Assembly: GCF_900104555.1 (NCBI RefSeq) | Contig: NZ_FNJU01000008.1 | Coordinates: forward strand, 137,608-201,607 | Length of the DNA stretch: 64,000 nt | Direction of reading: 5' to 3' | Source of the DNA: Litchfieldia salsa | GTDB taxonomy: Bacteria > Bacillota > Bacilli > Bacillales > Bacillaceae_L | Shown: piece by piece, positions 16,401-24,805 of the stretch | Layout: each line of letters begins with the position of its first letter | How positions within the stretch are numbered: the first letter of the stretch is position 1 | The notes under the pieces: model-generated | What the model was told of the DNA's origin: nothing | The model's database searches: none | Seen by the model: the letters and a program-made list of their open reading frames with translations, nothing else | Translations under genes and position numbers: made by a program

Positions 16401-17231
16401 AGCAGCCAGCCCATTTTCTAAAAGCCTAAAGCCTTGACGAAGTCTCTTAACCTGGCTAAGTGTCGCAAAGTTACTGAAGGTTACTTCTTTTTCTTTCAAA
16501 TTAAAACGCTGCTGGCGGGCCCTATCCTCCATATAACCATTCAGCTCTATTTCAATTGAAAGACTAGTACGGTTCGCTTTCAGGACTTTCCCGACATCCT
16601 GATCGATTCCTTTTAATTTGACACTTAAATCTTTAAGTGATTTCCACTCCTTATCATTCAACTTACAGCCGCTAATGGTCATCCTGCTGAAATCTCGGTT
16701 GAATGTAAGCCCTGAATAAGGTGAGATCATATCAGGTATATCTGCAGACCGCTCTTGTATTTTCAAATAGCCTTCCCAGCTTGCAATCCGCTTTTTCACA
16801 TACTCTGAGCTTTCCTGTGCAACCGGCATTTCATGAATCAAATTTAATAAATCTAACGGAACCGCTCCTCCACGGTGTACGGTTAAATCAAACTTGAGGT
16901 GTACTGGACGGCGCCAATTTGTTTCCACAGACAAATGCCCTGATCTCGTCGTAACATTCGTCGTAATGAACCTGTCCTTTTCTACTACACAGTGGAGTAC
17001 GATTATAAGACCATTGTTTTCAACAGATACCCTCCCACTCGCCTGCTTGTCAAGGAATATTGCGACTGAAAGTGGACGGTCTGTCGTCTCTGGGTACTTT
17101 TCTATATAAACGTTAAATGATGTCTCCAACGAAAAAAACGAGCCCTCATTCGTCCCGAGTTCCCGTATCTTATCTTTCGCCTTATTTGTTAATGCTAAGG
17201 GACATCGATATACTACACTTTGCGTTTTCAT
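13455..17231 (-). CDS. Large superfamily 1 helicase (AAA_11/AAA_12 type) with long coiled-coil insert
   Basis: 1258 residues. An N-terminal unknown region (about 1-300) precedes the Walker A motif QGPPGTGKTTVIS (about 327). Walker B VVIIDEVSKATPPELLL (about 945) and motif III VGDHHQLPPLLG (about 970) follow. The C-terminal motif RRLNVALSRAKELLVLIGS (about 1207) completes an SF1 Upf1/Dna2-like helicase. The roughly 550 residues between Walker A and B are rich in Glu, Gln, Lys and Leu heptads and should form a long antiparallel coiled coil. The ATG at 17231 has AGGTGG eight bases upstream. It is the first of two coupled genes. Similar helicases occur in both repair and antiphage loci, and the sequence alone does not decide between them. 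No nuclease motif was seen. Confidence 0.88.
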   Translation of the reverse strand: MKTQSVVYRCPLALTNKAKDKIRELGTNEGSFFSLETSFNVYIEKYPETTDRPLSVAIFLDKQASGRVSVENNGLIIVLHCVVEKDRFITTNVTTRSGHLSVETNWRRPVHLKFDLTVHRGGAVPLDLLNLIHEMPVAQESSEYVKKRIASWEGYLKIQERSADIPDMISPYSGLTFNRDFSRMTISGCKLNDKEWKSLKDLSVKLKGIDQDVGKVLKANRTSLSIEIELNGYMEDRARQQRFNLKEKEVTFSNFATLSQVKRLRQGFRLLENGLAANPELERLLFENKPPVSIPKKRATLKFHNRLNEFQQEAVIGAMSAEDLYVIQGPPGTGKTTVISEICLQNARAGLRTLVASQSNLAVDNALGRLLANKDIRILRVGRTESIEEEGKKFIEENVGQYWKDHTLEEVSSQYEAGRTRIIEIESEWDEVEQKQKELEPLLLKTQSEVKAKQEAEKKFSEIQSILDEQKQKLEVANHEKQVAAIQVRESQETLHSLNAAIEDDELFLIRHDDSETIQKRWDDNEQAIKALRQSITCGELEIKMDEVKQASEQASSECEKWAEAINQLNVLFEKIAGVKRVDGLKWIILEQNIKRTFKVRELVEQLEEIRGSIDQLEKLKQYNDKLTKAITYVESLLNQYNVQFQQFEQRQHYAYSAVEIDQFLAELRNKLTVQRSNINPGLLMSSLEGLYNRRGFLAQKRERLLSFDNYKRKAQEAFGQLKSEIVEQLQQKQNENKQFQQKWAKTLQVQSSELDSLQSKYREMTESAEVIPNAKEMLQEKEATGIELKEKIETYEGIKQKVEDNLQKREEEVQLLASKSKELEQVEARLTQLEHLSLETEKELLPLKEILSSQPEKEHEKVLTSLASLSFKRESLKQEKLKLPLFQSVQGKWLSLLEEANEHDLDEIRKIYVKHANVIGTTCVASARKDFIDNYPEFDVVIIDEVSKATPPELLLPMLKGKKIILVGDHHQLPPLLGNDTLEETLQEMADESDDFEGKVELKRLLKESLFERLYKNLPNSNKTMLAIQYRMHEKIMETIAPFYEHESDRLQCGLNHSDLERDHLLESPLIKRDNHLLWIDIPNEPTFFEERMKGGKSLYNPAELKEISRLLLELDESTEQAKLAGRLEANQKKSIGVISFYGEQVKRVDRLIQQELNLRNLTIRTGTVDRFQGMEMDIILLSMVRNHDHKQDDIGFAKDYRRLNVALSRAKELLVLIGSTKMFTERTKQEDTKRMYTHVLNTTKKQQGLRMLQEVR

Positions 17232-17534
17232 TTATATGTCCACCTGCTTTATTTAACACGGATCCAAAGAGGATCAGTGGTTTTTTACCTACTGAATTAT
17301 ATCATATTGTAATTAATAATAGAGTTATATAAGTAATTTTAATCGTTATATTCTATTAGTATATCTTGTGAATTCTAGTACAATTTGCTAAAGTAAATGA
17401 TACAAATTCGACAATTTATTACAAGTTTAACCATTTATCGACATTACTGAATGTGTTAGAATAGACAGCAAAGGAATACGCTTCTATTTGGTTATTACCT
17501 TCAAAAAATTCACTGGTCAGAAGGAGTAAATGGT
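17232..17534. other. Divergent promoter region between helicase and HD-GYP genes
   Basis: This 303-bp AT-rich gap holds an extended -10 box TGTTAGAAT (17454-17462, plus strand) for the HD-GYP gene. A minus-strand TATAAT lies within the first 80 bases upstream of the helicase. Its -35 is poor, and I see no repeats or small genes. Confidence 0.35.
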
Positions 17535-18482
17535 ATGTTGAATATATTTAATAAGTGGTTGGATCATCCTGTTTACTTTCGCTATGGTTTTTATATCCTT
17601 CTGATTATTAGTGTGTTTTTGAATGGAGTTATTCTTCAAAACGACAGTCATTTCTTTATCCTCTACATTTTCACTGTCGTTTTTTTGGGAATCGGTTATT
17701 ATAACAAACCAGCATGGTTCTTAACTTTACTCACACTCTTAGTAGTTAAGTGTAGATACTTTCTTATCACAGAATTAGACGACAACCTACTTACCTTCAT
17801 CATCTATTTGTTTACCTATCTTCTTTTTACCTTTATATCCGCTGGATTTATGAGAAATCTCAAGAAAGTGAAAAAGGATAATATAGAATTAACGACAGCA
17901 CTGGCAAACGCTTTAGATTCCAGAGATACTTATACACTTCACCATTCTGAAAATGTCGCAAAGTACGCTGAAAAAATAGCCAAAGCAATGAACTTACCCA
18001 ACGATTTATGTAATACCGTCCGCATGGGAAGTCTGTTACACGATATTGGAAAGATTGGAATTCCCGAGAATATTTTAACGAAACCAGGCAAATTAACTAA
18101 TGACGAATATGAATTTATTAAAGCACATCCAAAAATCGGATATGAAATTATAAAGCATGTCGAAGGTTTTCATAAAAACGGTGTACTAGATATCGTTCTC
18201 TATCACCACGAACGATATGATGGTAAAGGTTATCCGTTTGGACTAAAAGGCGATGACATTCCCTTAATATCTCGAATCGTTGCCATTGCAGATACTTTCG
18301 ACGCCATGACATCTAGACGTATCTATCGCGAAGAACTTGATTTGGAATACACCTTGAATGAAATCAATAGAAACAAAGGAACACAGTTTGACCCTGACAT
18401 TGTAGACGTATTTCTCAAACTATTTTCAGCAAACCAAACTAGTCTCGTGAATGAAGAAATAAACCTAAAAAACTCCTCTTGA
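17535..18482 (+). CDS. Membrane HD-GYP domain phosphodiesterase
   Basis: 315 residues. Four hydrophobic segments (about 14-36, 42-60, 66-84, 92-112) form a membrane sensor-like region. After a short coil comes an HD-GYP domain (about 125-305). It has HHSENVAKYA, the metal-binding SLLHDIGKIGIP (HD pair), IKAHPKIGYEI, LYHHERYDGKGYP (HHExxDGxGYP) and IVAIADTFDAMTS. HD-GYP proteins hydrolyse cyclic-di-GMP or related cyclic dinucleotides, and the metal ligands and GYP triad are intact. The ATG at 17535 follows AGAAGGAG. It is a single-gene unit ending in a strong bidirectional terminator. Confidence 0.92.
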   Translation: MLNIFNKWLDHPVYFRYGFYILLIISVFLNGVILQNDSHFFILYIFTVVFLGIGYYNKPAWFLTLLTLLVVKCRYFLITELDDNLLTFIIYLFTYLLFTFISAGFMRNLKKVKKDNIELTTALANALDSRDTYTLHHSENVAKYAEKIAKAMNLPNDLCNTVRMGSLLHDIGKIGIPENILTKPGKLTNDEYEFIKAHPKIGYEIIKHVEGFHKNGVLDIVLYHHERYDGKGYPFGLKGDDIPLISRIVAIADTFDAMTSRRIYREELDLEYTLNEINRNKGTQFDPDIVDVFLKLFSANQTSLVNEEINLKNSS

Positions 18483-18527
18483 GGTGAACAGATTCAACTA
18501 AAATCTGACTACCTTAAGAGGAGTTTT
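18471..18527. terminator. Bidirectional terminator between HD-GYP and nik genes
   Basis: Arms 18471-18484 and 18512-18525 (14 bp, one G-T pair) are followed by TTTT on the plus strand and by TTTTTT on the minus strand. It serves both convergent units. Confidence 0.85.
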
Positions 18528-18535
18528 CTACTACC

Positions 18536-19381
18536 CTATACATTATTTTCCTTTGTTGAAAGTGATCGGAAACGAGGGTGCTCACCAAGAATAGATTCTC
18601 TCATTCGTTTAACAACAGCGTGTTTTGAAGAAAAGAAACCATCTTTTTCATCGTAAAACTCTACTAATTCTCCCTTTTCCAGTACACCTAACTTATCTGA
18701 GATGGTAAAAGCTGCCTTAATATCATGAGTAATAAAGAGATAAGATAAACCAAAATCTTCTTTTAACTCATTTAATAAATCCAAAATTAAGCTTTGTGTA
18801 ACCATATCTAAACTACTGACCGATTCGTCTAGAACGATTAATTTCGGTTTTAGAGCGATTGCTCTAGCAATATTAATTCTTTGTAATTGACCACCACTAA
18901 ATTGATGGGGATATTTTTTTAAATCTTTTTCACTTAAGCCAACTCGTTCTAATAGATAGATAACCTTACTTTTTTGTTCAGCCATCGTTAGCTTTTCATA
19001 ATTCTCTAACGGTTCACTTATAATTAGTTCAGCAGTCATCCTAGGATTTACCGAAGAATATGAATCCTGGAAGACAACTTGTAGATCTCGACGTATTTTT
19101 CGTTGGATAGATTTATCGGCTTGATAGATGTCATGCCCTTGAAATAAAATCTGTCCTTGCTGCGGACGTTGAATACCAAGAATTACTTTCCCTAAGGTGC
19201 TTTTACCAGCTCCACTTGTACCAATTAACCCTAAACATGTGCCTTCTTCAATCGCAAACGTAATATTATTAAGAACCTTCTTGGATGGCTCCTTCCATTT
19301 AAAAACCTTCTTAGAATTATAGCTATGACATACTTCATTTACCTGCAATAAGCTCACTGGGTTCACCCCTTGAAAAATCAT
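18536..19381 (-). CDS. nikE: ABC transporter ATP-binding protein, NikE/OppF type
   Basis: 281 residues. Walker A is GTSGAGKSTLG (about 56), the signature is FSGGQLQRINIARA (about 160), and Walker B is LIVLDESVSSLD, as in the second ATPase of nickel/peptide importers. It is the last gene of nikA-B-C-D-E, eight bases after nikD. It energises uptake together with NikD. The start at 19381 is the most upstream ATG. Assignment to metal rather than peptide uptake rests on the NikA homologue in the operon. Confidence 0.85.
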   Translation of the reverse strand: MIFQGVNPVSLLQVNEVCHSYNSKKVFKWKEPSKKVLNNITFAIEEGTCLGLIGTSGAGKSTLGKVILGIQRPQQGQILFQGHDIYQADKSIQRKIRRDLQVVFQDSYSSVNPRMTAELIISEPLENYEKLTMAEQKSKVIYLLERVGLSEKDLKKYPHQFSGGQLQRINIARAIALKPKLIVLDESVSSLDMVTQSLILDLLNELKEDFGLSYLFITHDIKAAFTISDKLGVLEKGELVEFYDEKDGFFSSKHAVVKRMRESILGEHPRFRSLSTKENNV

Positions 19382-19389
19382 TTCTTCTA

Positions 19390-20214
19390 TTAAAATTGAT
19401 AGGTATACGGCTGTTTTTGAAGATATAAGGTCGGTCTTGTTTTTAACAACTTCTTTGTGTACTCATGTTGTGGGTGATCAAATAAATCAAACACATTTGC
19501 CTTTTCTACAATTCTTCCTTGTTTCATAACAATGACATCATCTGCCATCTCTGATATGACACCAAGATCATGGGAGATAAGTAAAATAGAGGTTCCATAA
19601 TCAGTACGAATTTTATCTAATAGACGAAGTACTAATAGTTGGTTATGAAGATCAAGTGCTGTCGTGGGTTCATCAGCAATAATAACAGATGGGTGTAAAC
19701 AAGCAGCCATACTAATCACCACTCGTTGAAGCATTCCCCCACTTAACTGGAACGGATATTTCTTCAACAGTTTATCAGGCTCTGGCAAATTCACACTTTT
19801 CATCACATCTATTGCAAGCTCCTTTGCCTGCTTTTTCTTTAAAGGAGTATGAGACTGAATCGTTTCAACAAACTGATGACCAATTGTAAAAACTGGACTA
19901 AATGCATTCATCGGATTTTGCATAATAAAGGCTATATCCTTCCCTCGAATATTCCTCATATCATTGTTTCCTATCCCATTTAGTTCCCTACCGTGAAGTT
20001 TAATACTTCCCCCAACTTGAGTAGTCTTCCGATCATGCAGCTGTAAAATAGACATACTTGTTACAGTTTTCCCACTACCGCTCTCACCAACAACACCCAA
20101 AATCTGCCCTTTTTTCATTTCAAAATTAATATCCTTAACAAGTGTAGTAAAAAAACCCTCTTTGTTTTTTACTGCTACCTGTAAATCGGATACACTTAAA
20201 ATAAATTGTTCCAT
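19390..20214 (-). CDS. nikD: ABC transporter ATP-binding protein, NikD/OppD type
   Basis: 274 residues. Walker A is GESGSGKTVTS (about 41), the signature is LSGGMLQRVVISMAA (about 158), and Walker B is VIIADEPTTALD. The C-terminal segment is the substrate-family-specific tail seen in OppD/NikD proteins. It is fourth in the operon, 20 bp after nikC, and should pair with NikE under the two permeases. Confidence 0.86.
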   Translation of the reverse strand: MEQFILSVSDLQVAVKNKEGFFTTLVKDINFEMKKGQILGVVGESGSGKTVTSMSILQLHDRKTTQVGGSIKLHGRELNGIGNNDMRNIRGKDIAFIMQNPMNAFSPVFTIGHQFVETIQSHTPLKKKQAKELAIDVMKSVNLPEPDKLLKKYPFQLSGGMLQRVVISMAACLHPSVIIADEPTTALDLHNQLLVLRLLDKIRTDYGTSILLISHDLGVISEMADDVIVMKQGRIVEKANVFDLFDHPQHEYTKKLLKTRPTLYLQKQPYTYQF

Positions 20215-20234
20215 TATTAAACCAGTCCTTTTTA

Positions 20235-21065
20235 TTAGCGGCGTTTAACCCCAAACCGTTCTGATAGTGCCTCTCCTAGTAAATTAAAGGTGACAACAAC
20301 TAGCATAATCATTAAACCTGGATAAATCATTAAAGAAGGATTGGTTCTAATATATGACTTTCCTTCATGAATCATTGCTCCCCACTCTGGAGTAGGTGGT
20401 TGCACACCTAAGCCTAAGAAGGACATGGATGATAAATTCATAATCGCCCAACCCATTTCCAATGTTCCCATAACAGCTAGTGATGGAAGAACATTAGGAA
20501 TAATATGTTTCTTCATTATGGTCCATGTAGAAGAACCACTAATCCTAGCTGCAGTAATATAGTTCTGTTCTTTCAGGCTTAAAACCATTCCACGAATAAC
20601 CCTTGCGTAATAAACCCATTGTACGAGAATTAGTCCTAAAACAACTTGTTTGAGACCTGCTCCCCAAATACCAACAAAACCAAGTACAAACAAAAGACTT
20701 GGGATCGCCATCAGGCCATCACCGATTCTCATTAATAATTGATCAATCCAACCACCTTTATAACCAGAGATGATACCAATGATTAAACCAATACTTAAAG
20801 CTGAAATAAAAATTAACATAGCATATCCTAACGAAATTCTAGCCCCATATAGGATACGTGAAAGCGTACATCGACCTAAATGATCTGTTCCTAATGGATA
20901 TTCCAGAGATGGTGGCTGTAATTTATGAGCGATATTAACAAGGATTGGATCATTAGGTGCAAGCCACGGAGCAAATATCGTGATAAGAAATAACACGCTC
21001 AGTATTACAGAACAAATAACGATCACTTTTTGATTTCTTAATTTATCACGAAACATTGCAATCAT
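20235..21065 (-). CDS. nikC: ABC transporter permease, NikC/DppC type
   Basis: 276 residues with about six transmembrane helices. GTDHLGRCTLSRILYGARIS follows the first helix, as in the DppC/NikC family. The EAA-type loop (ARISGSSTWTIMKKHIIPN) lies near residue 175. The ATG at 21065 overlaps the nikB stop codon. It forms the transmembrane channel with NikB. Confidence 0.88.
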   Translation of the reverse strand: MIAMFRDKLRNQKVIVICSVILSVLFLITIFAPWLAPNDPILVNIAHKLQPPSLEYPLGTDHLGRCTLSRILYGARISLGYAMLIFISALSIGLIIGIISGYKGGWIDQLLMRIGDGLMAIPSLLFVLGFVGIWGAGLKQVVLGLILVQWVYYARVIRGMVLSLKEQNYITAARISGSSTWTIMKKHIIPNVLPSLAVMGTLEMGWAIMNLSSMSFLGLGVQPPTPEWGAMIHEGKSYIRTNPSLMIYPGLMIMLVVVTFNLLGEALSERFGVKRR

Positions 21066-22006
21066 TGATACTGCCTTCCTTTTCTAGAAATACGTGGGTC
21101 GATATACATTTGAATAATGTCTACAATTAAGTTACTTATAAGAAATAGTCCTGCTGATAAAAGTATATAGCATTGAATAACAGGAACATCACGGTTAAAA
21201 ATCGCCTCGATAAAATATCGACCAAATCCTGGCCATGAAAAGACTGCCTCTACAATGATCGCTCCAGTCATTAAGTTTCCTAAATTCATACCAAGGCCGG
21301 TTATCATAGGAGAAATAGCAATTCTTAAGACATGCTTCCCCAGAATGATTTTCTCATGAATCCCTCTCGTCCGTGCAAAAAGCACATATGGCTCTTGTAA
21401 ATTTTCAATCACACTTGCACGAAGAAGGCGAGTATATAAAGCGATTAAAGGTAATGCCAAAGTGACAGAAGGTAAAACTAAATGAGCAAAAGTTCCAGTT
21501 CCTTCTACTGGGAACAGATCAAGCTTAACAGAAAAGAAGAAGATTAATAAATACCCAAGCCAGAATGACGGAATTGATGCCCCCAAAAAAGAAAGGAATC
21601 GACTAAAATGGTCAATTCCACCGTTCTTCTTTATACCCGCTAAAAAACCAATAGGGACACTAACAAGGATTGCTATGAGAAGGCTTCCTACCGTTAACTG
21701 AATAGTTGCTGGCAATCGCGAGGATACCTCTTCCCATACTGATTTATTCGATACATAAGATGTCCCAAAATCAAGTTGGATGATTTTAACAACGGAGTTC
21801 ATATATTGTACAAACAGAGGCTGATCTAAGCCAAATTCTTGTCTTTTCTGCTCTAATATCTCATCTGTTGGTTGAATATGTGCAGCACTTAAGTATGCCT
21901 CTGCTGGATCTACTGGTGATAGGTGAATCATTCCAAATGTTAGTAGGGTAGCTAAAAGGAAAATTGGAATTATTGTCATTATTCGTTTCACTATATAAGT
22001 ACCCAT
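21062..22006 (-). CDS. nikB: ABC transporter permease, NikB/DppB type
   Basis: About 314 residues from ATG 22006, which has AGGAG eight bases upstream. A TTG at 22012 would add two residues and is less likely. About six transmembrane helices are visible. The first, IMTIIPIFLLATLLTFGMI, is followed by a long outer loop, and an ARTRGIHEKIILGKHVLR coupling loop lies near residue 205. It precedes nikC with a 4-bp overlap and follows the binding-protein gene by about 18 bp. Confidence 0.88.
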   Translation of the reverse strand: MGTYIVKRIMTIIPIFLLATLLTFGMIHLSPVDPAEAYLSAAHIQPTDEILEQKRQEFGLDQPLFVQYMNSVVKIIQLDFGTSYVSNKSVWEEVSSRLPATIQLTVGSLLIAILVSVPIGFLAGIKKNGGIDHFSRFLSFLGASIPSFWLGYLLIFFFSVKLDLFPVEGTGTFAHLVLPSVTLALPLIALYTRLLRASVIENLQEPYVLFARTRGIHEKIILGKHVLRIAISPMITGLGMNLGNLMTGAIIVEAVFSWPGFGRYFIEAIFNRDVPVIQCYILLSAGLFLISNLIVDIIQMYIDPRISRKGRQYQ

Positions 22007-22024
22007 AAACAAATCTCCTATCGT

Positions 22025-23656
22025 TTATTCCGTTTTGTCGATATTATAAAATGGATGCTCATCCCGATTGGCAGGGAATGTGAAATTAGATACATCCTTT
22101 TGATATATAGCAATTTTCTTAATATATGAAATCGGTACAATCGCACCTTGCTCTTGTAGTGATCCTAAGATTGTTGTATATAATTCTTGACGCTCAGCTT
22201 CATCTGTTGTTTGTTTCACTTGTGCGATCTGGCTTAGAATCTCTTCCTTATTAGGATAAGCAGTAATTGCTTCGTTAAATCCAAATCCCTCTGTAGCAAC
22301 AATATTCACGAAAGTATGTGGATCATATGGAGCTCCATAGTTACTAAAGAAATTCATATCAAATTCATTTGCTTTGAATCTTTCAACTTGAGTTGTAAGC
22401 TCAACACCAACAATATTTAACTTCACACCTAATCCTGCCCACTCTGACTGTAAAGTTTCAGCCATTGTTTTTTGGATTGATTCAGCTGAGTTAAACATTA
22501 ACTCAAACTCTAGTGGTTGCCCATCCTTTTCACGAACAGTTTTACCTTCTGGCAACTTCCAACCTGCTTCATCCAATAACTCATTTGCTTTCTCAACATT
22601 ATAATCAATCATCGTTACGTCGATATCAGACGTATATGGTAAGTTTATTGGTAAGATATAGTCAGCTTTCTCTTCGACTTCAGATGTTACTCCATCAACC
22701 ATCGCTTGTTTATTAAATCCATAATGTAATGCTTGACGAACACGCACATCTGAAAGCTGCTCTTTATTCGTATTCAAAACTAGTTGTCTAGTAGCCACTG
22801 GTTCAGAAATACTTGTCCCATATGATCCTGTTGATTCTAATTGTTTAAAAGCATCCAAACTAATAACACCCTCACCATAGATAAGGTCTAAATCTCCCTT
22901 TTCAAAAGCAAGTACGCGTGTTTCCGCATCTGGGATTACTTTAACTTTAATTTTCTCTACATTTGGGAGCTCTCCCCAATAATTTTCGTTACGTTTAAAT
23001 ATCGCATATTCATCTACTTTATATTCATCCAATACCCACGGACCTGTTCCGACTGCCTCTTCTATACCTTTTGAAGTGTCACCATCTTCTGGGAAACCTG
23101 CTTCTCCTAAGAATCGAACTGGGCGCACAACAGCTAACTCTTGAATCGTGGGATAATAAGGTTCTGTTAATGTTAATTTAAAGGTATATTCATCTACTAC
23201 CTCTGTTTGAGAAACCATAGGAATAAATCCTAACCAACTATGCAGATCTACATTATTTAGTATAGCATCAAAATTCTTTTTCACAACTTCTGCATTAAAA
23301 GTAGTTCCATCAGAAAATTTTACTTCTTGACGTATGTTAAACACATACTCTTTCCCATCTTCTGAAACAGTCCAAGACTCTGCTAAATGTGGTTTTAGCT
23401 CTCCTCCATCTCCGTAGCTCACTAAAGGTTCAAAGACCATCGATTGAGCAAATAATTGGGATGGATTGTACAGATGTGGATTCAAATCACCTATATCCCT
23501 AGGCCAAGCAAAAGTGACCATATTACTACTTTCACTATCACTAGTAGAATCTGATTTTTCAACTGAACCAGTTGAACAGCCTAGTAAGGTGATAGATAGA
23601 ATGAGAATCAATAATGACATACATAAAGTTTGTTTTGTTAATGGTAATTTCTTCAT
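22025..23656 (-). CDS. nikA: Nickel/metal ABC transporter substrate-binding lipoprotein, NikA-like
   Basis: 543 residues. A signal peptide ends in the lipobox LLGC (Cys near 27), so it is a membrane-anchored lipoprotein. The mature part tracks E. coli NikA closely as I remember it: TFAWPRDIGDLNPHLYNP, AQSMVFEPLVSYGDGG, the RPVRF segment holding the metallophore-contacting Arg, GTGPWVLDEYKVD, RNENYWGE, and the APYDPHTF segment with the metal-ligand His. This points to a chelated-metal importer (nickel-histidine or a metallophore complex). The related staphylococcal Cnt/Opp1 systems also look like this, so the metal is not certain. GAGGAG lies eight bases before the ATG. The promoter carries a Fur-family box. 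Confidence 0.88.
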   Translation of the reverse strand: MKKLPLTKQTLCMSLLILILSITLLGCSTGSVEKSDSTSDSESSNMVTFAWPRDIGDLNPHLYNPSQLFAQSMVFEPLVSYGDGGELKPHLAESWTVSEDGKEYVFNIRQEVKFSDGTTFNAEVVKKNFDAILNNVDLHSWLGFIPMVSQTEVVDEYTFKLTLTEPYYPTIQELAVVRPVRFLGEAGFPEDGDTSKGIEEAVGTGPWVLDEYKVDEYAIFKRNENYWGELPNVEKIKVKVIPDAETRVLAFEKGDLDLIYGEGVISLDAFKQLESTGSYGTSISEPVATRQLVLNTNKEQLSDVRVRQALHYGFNKQAMVDGVTSEVEEKADYILPINLPYTSDIDVTMIDYNVEKANELLDEAGWKLPEGKTVREKDGQPLEFELMFNSAESIQKTMAETLQSEWAGLGVKLNIVGVELTTQVERFKANEFDMNFFSNYGAPYDPHTFVNIVATEGFGFNEAITAYPNKEEILSQIAQVKQTTDEAERQELYTTILGSLQEQGAIVPISYIKKIAIYQKDVSNFTFPANRDEHPFYNIDKTE

Positions 23657-23676
23657 AACACATGCTCCTCTTCAGA

Positions 23677-23726
23677 TGATAATGATAACTGTTATCAATG
23701 CTATAGGTTGCACACTTAATTGTCAA
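23677..23726 (-). promoter_or_regulatory. nikA promoter with Fur-family operator
   Basis: On the minus strand, -35 TTGACA (23726-23721) and -10 TAGCAT (23703-23698) are 17 bp apart. Directly downstream of the -10 is TGATAACTGTTATCA at 23683-23697, a perfect 7-1-7 palindrome. It extends into a 19-bp match (16/19) to the classic Fur box. It is closer to the Bacillus Fur consensus TGATAATnATTATCA than to Zur or PerR sites. Confidence 0.65.
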
Positions 23727-23772
23727 TAAGATTAATAATTTTCTATTTAGTTTATTATGGAATCTATTGAAC

Positions 23773-23805
23773 AAAAAGAAGAAGTCTTTTTTAGGCTCCT
23801 TCTTC
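23773..23805 (-). terminator. Intrinsic terminator of the split MEDS gene
   Basis: GAAGAAG and CTTCTTC pair (23805-23799 with 23784-23778 on the minus strand) and TTTTTG follows. The stem is only 7 bp, so support is moderate. Confidence 0.5.
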
Positions 23806-23856
23806 ATTTGAATTATATTGGTAAAGCATACACCTAGACCAAAATTGAACCTAGCA

Positions 23857-24591
23857 TTATAACTGAATCTTAAATAGAGAGTTATCATACAAAAGGTGTG
23901 AATGAGTTTTTAATGACTCCATCATGATCTTCTCATCCATAATCTCTCCATTATGAATATAATCAAATGCATCATATAAGCAAAGTCCTGAAACATTAAT
24001 TCCTATAAGGACTTCTGTTAGCACCTCTTCTAGCTTGAGGAAATCCTCTTTTGACGTTTCTCCAATTGCATACGAAGGTTGTCCAATTACTCTTGCTCCT
24101 CTAAATCTATTACTTTCTACTTCTTTTAGTAAAGATGAAATTAACTGTCTTACACCATCAATCCCATTTGTATTATTAGCGATTACCATGTTTTTTACCG
24201 GAAAATGTATTACACCAGTTCTATTAATCCCATGAAAGTCCAATAGCTCCATTAGTTAATTAAAAATATCTTTATTTAAAGAAACCGTAACAAGTTCATT
24301 ATTATCTACCCCATGCTTTATATAAGGTAGTAGATTTATTAAAAGATGCTCACGGCCATAATAATAAAAGGTGGAATGAATACCAAATATATTATCTAGA
24401 GTCTCAACTTTGCTCTCCATTCTTCTTTTATCACATTTGACACACTCTAAAATAAATTGGTCTAACACTTGACTTCTTTTAACAACCATATCATCCAGGA
24501 TATTGCCTTTTTCAGATACTAAATTCATTAATATCTTTCTATTTTCTTCTAGACAAGTTTTAATATTACACCCTTCACAAGTTGGTTTCAT
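23857..24591 (-). pseudogene. Spo0E-motif / MEDS-domain sensor gene interrupted by an in-frame stop
   Basis: Two open segments lie in one frame, separated only by TAA (24258-24256) and one sense codon: 24591-24256 and 24252-23857. The first segment (from ATG 24591 behind AGGGGG) has a Cys cluster CEGCNIKTC and a later CVKCDKR. It also has a SQVLDQFILE stretch like the Spo0E aspartyl-phosphate-phosphatase motif, and then the beginning of a MEDS/DcmR sensory domain (FYYYGREHLLINLLPYI). The second segment continues that domain (LLDFHGINRTG to the end). The stop falls inside the domain, so the intact product would be about 244 residues. Options are a recent nonsense mutation, restart at ATG 24252, or a sequence error. 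A role in sporulation phosphorelay control is inferred from the Spo0E motif only. Confidence 0.65.
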
Positions 24592-24805
24592 CCTAATCCC
24601 CCTGAGCACACTTAGAATATTGTTTTATTCTCCATGTTGCTCAGAAAACCCTTTCTTTTCTCCATTATATTGTAAATAATTTTCAGAAACTTCTGGTAAC
24701 TTTTTCCCAAAATCAAGTTAGAGCGGAATCATCTATTACTCAGTCATATCAATTAGTAAAAATTAAAAAAAGAAGTCCATTTACTGAACCCCTTTAATTA
24801 TTTTC

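Noticed and set aside
13455-17231. Known antiphage system by name
   Set aside because: The helicase motifs are general, and no nuclease, methylase or other defence gene is adjacent, so no named system can be supported.
23559-23888. Minus-strand 109-codon frame over the nikA start and promoter
   Set aside because: It overlaps nikA in another frame, covers the Fur box, and its composition is Tyr/Asn/Phe-rich AT noise without a ribosome site.
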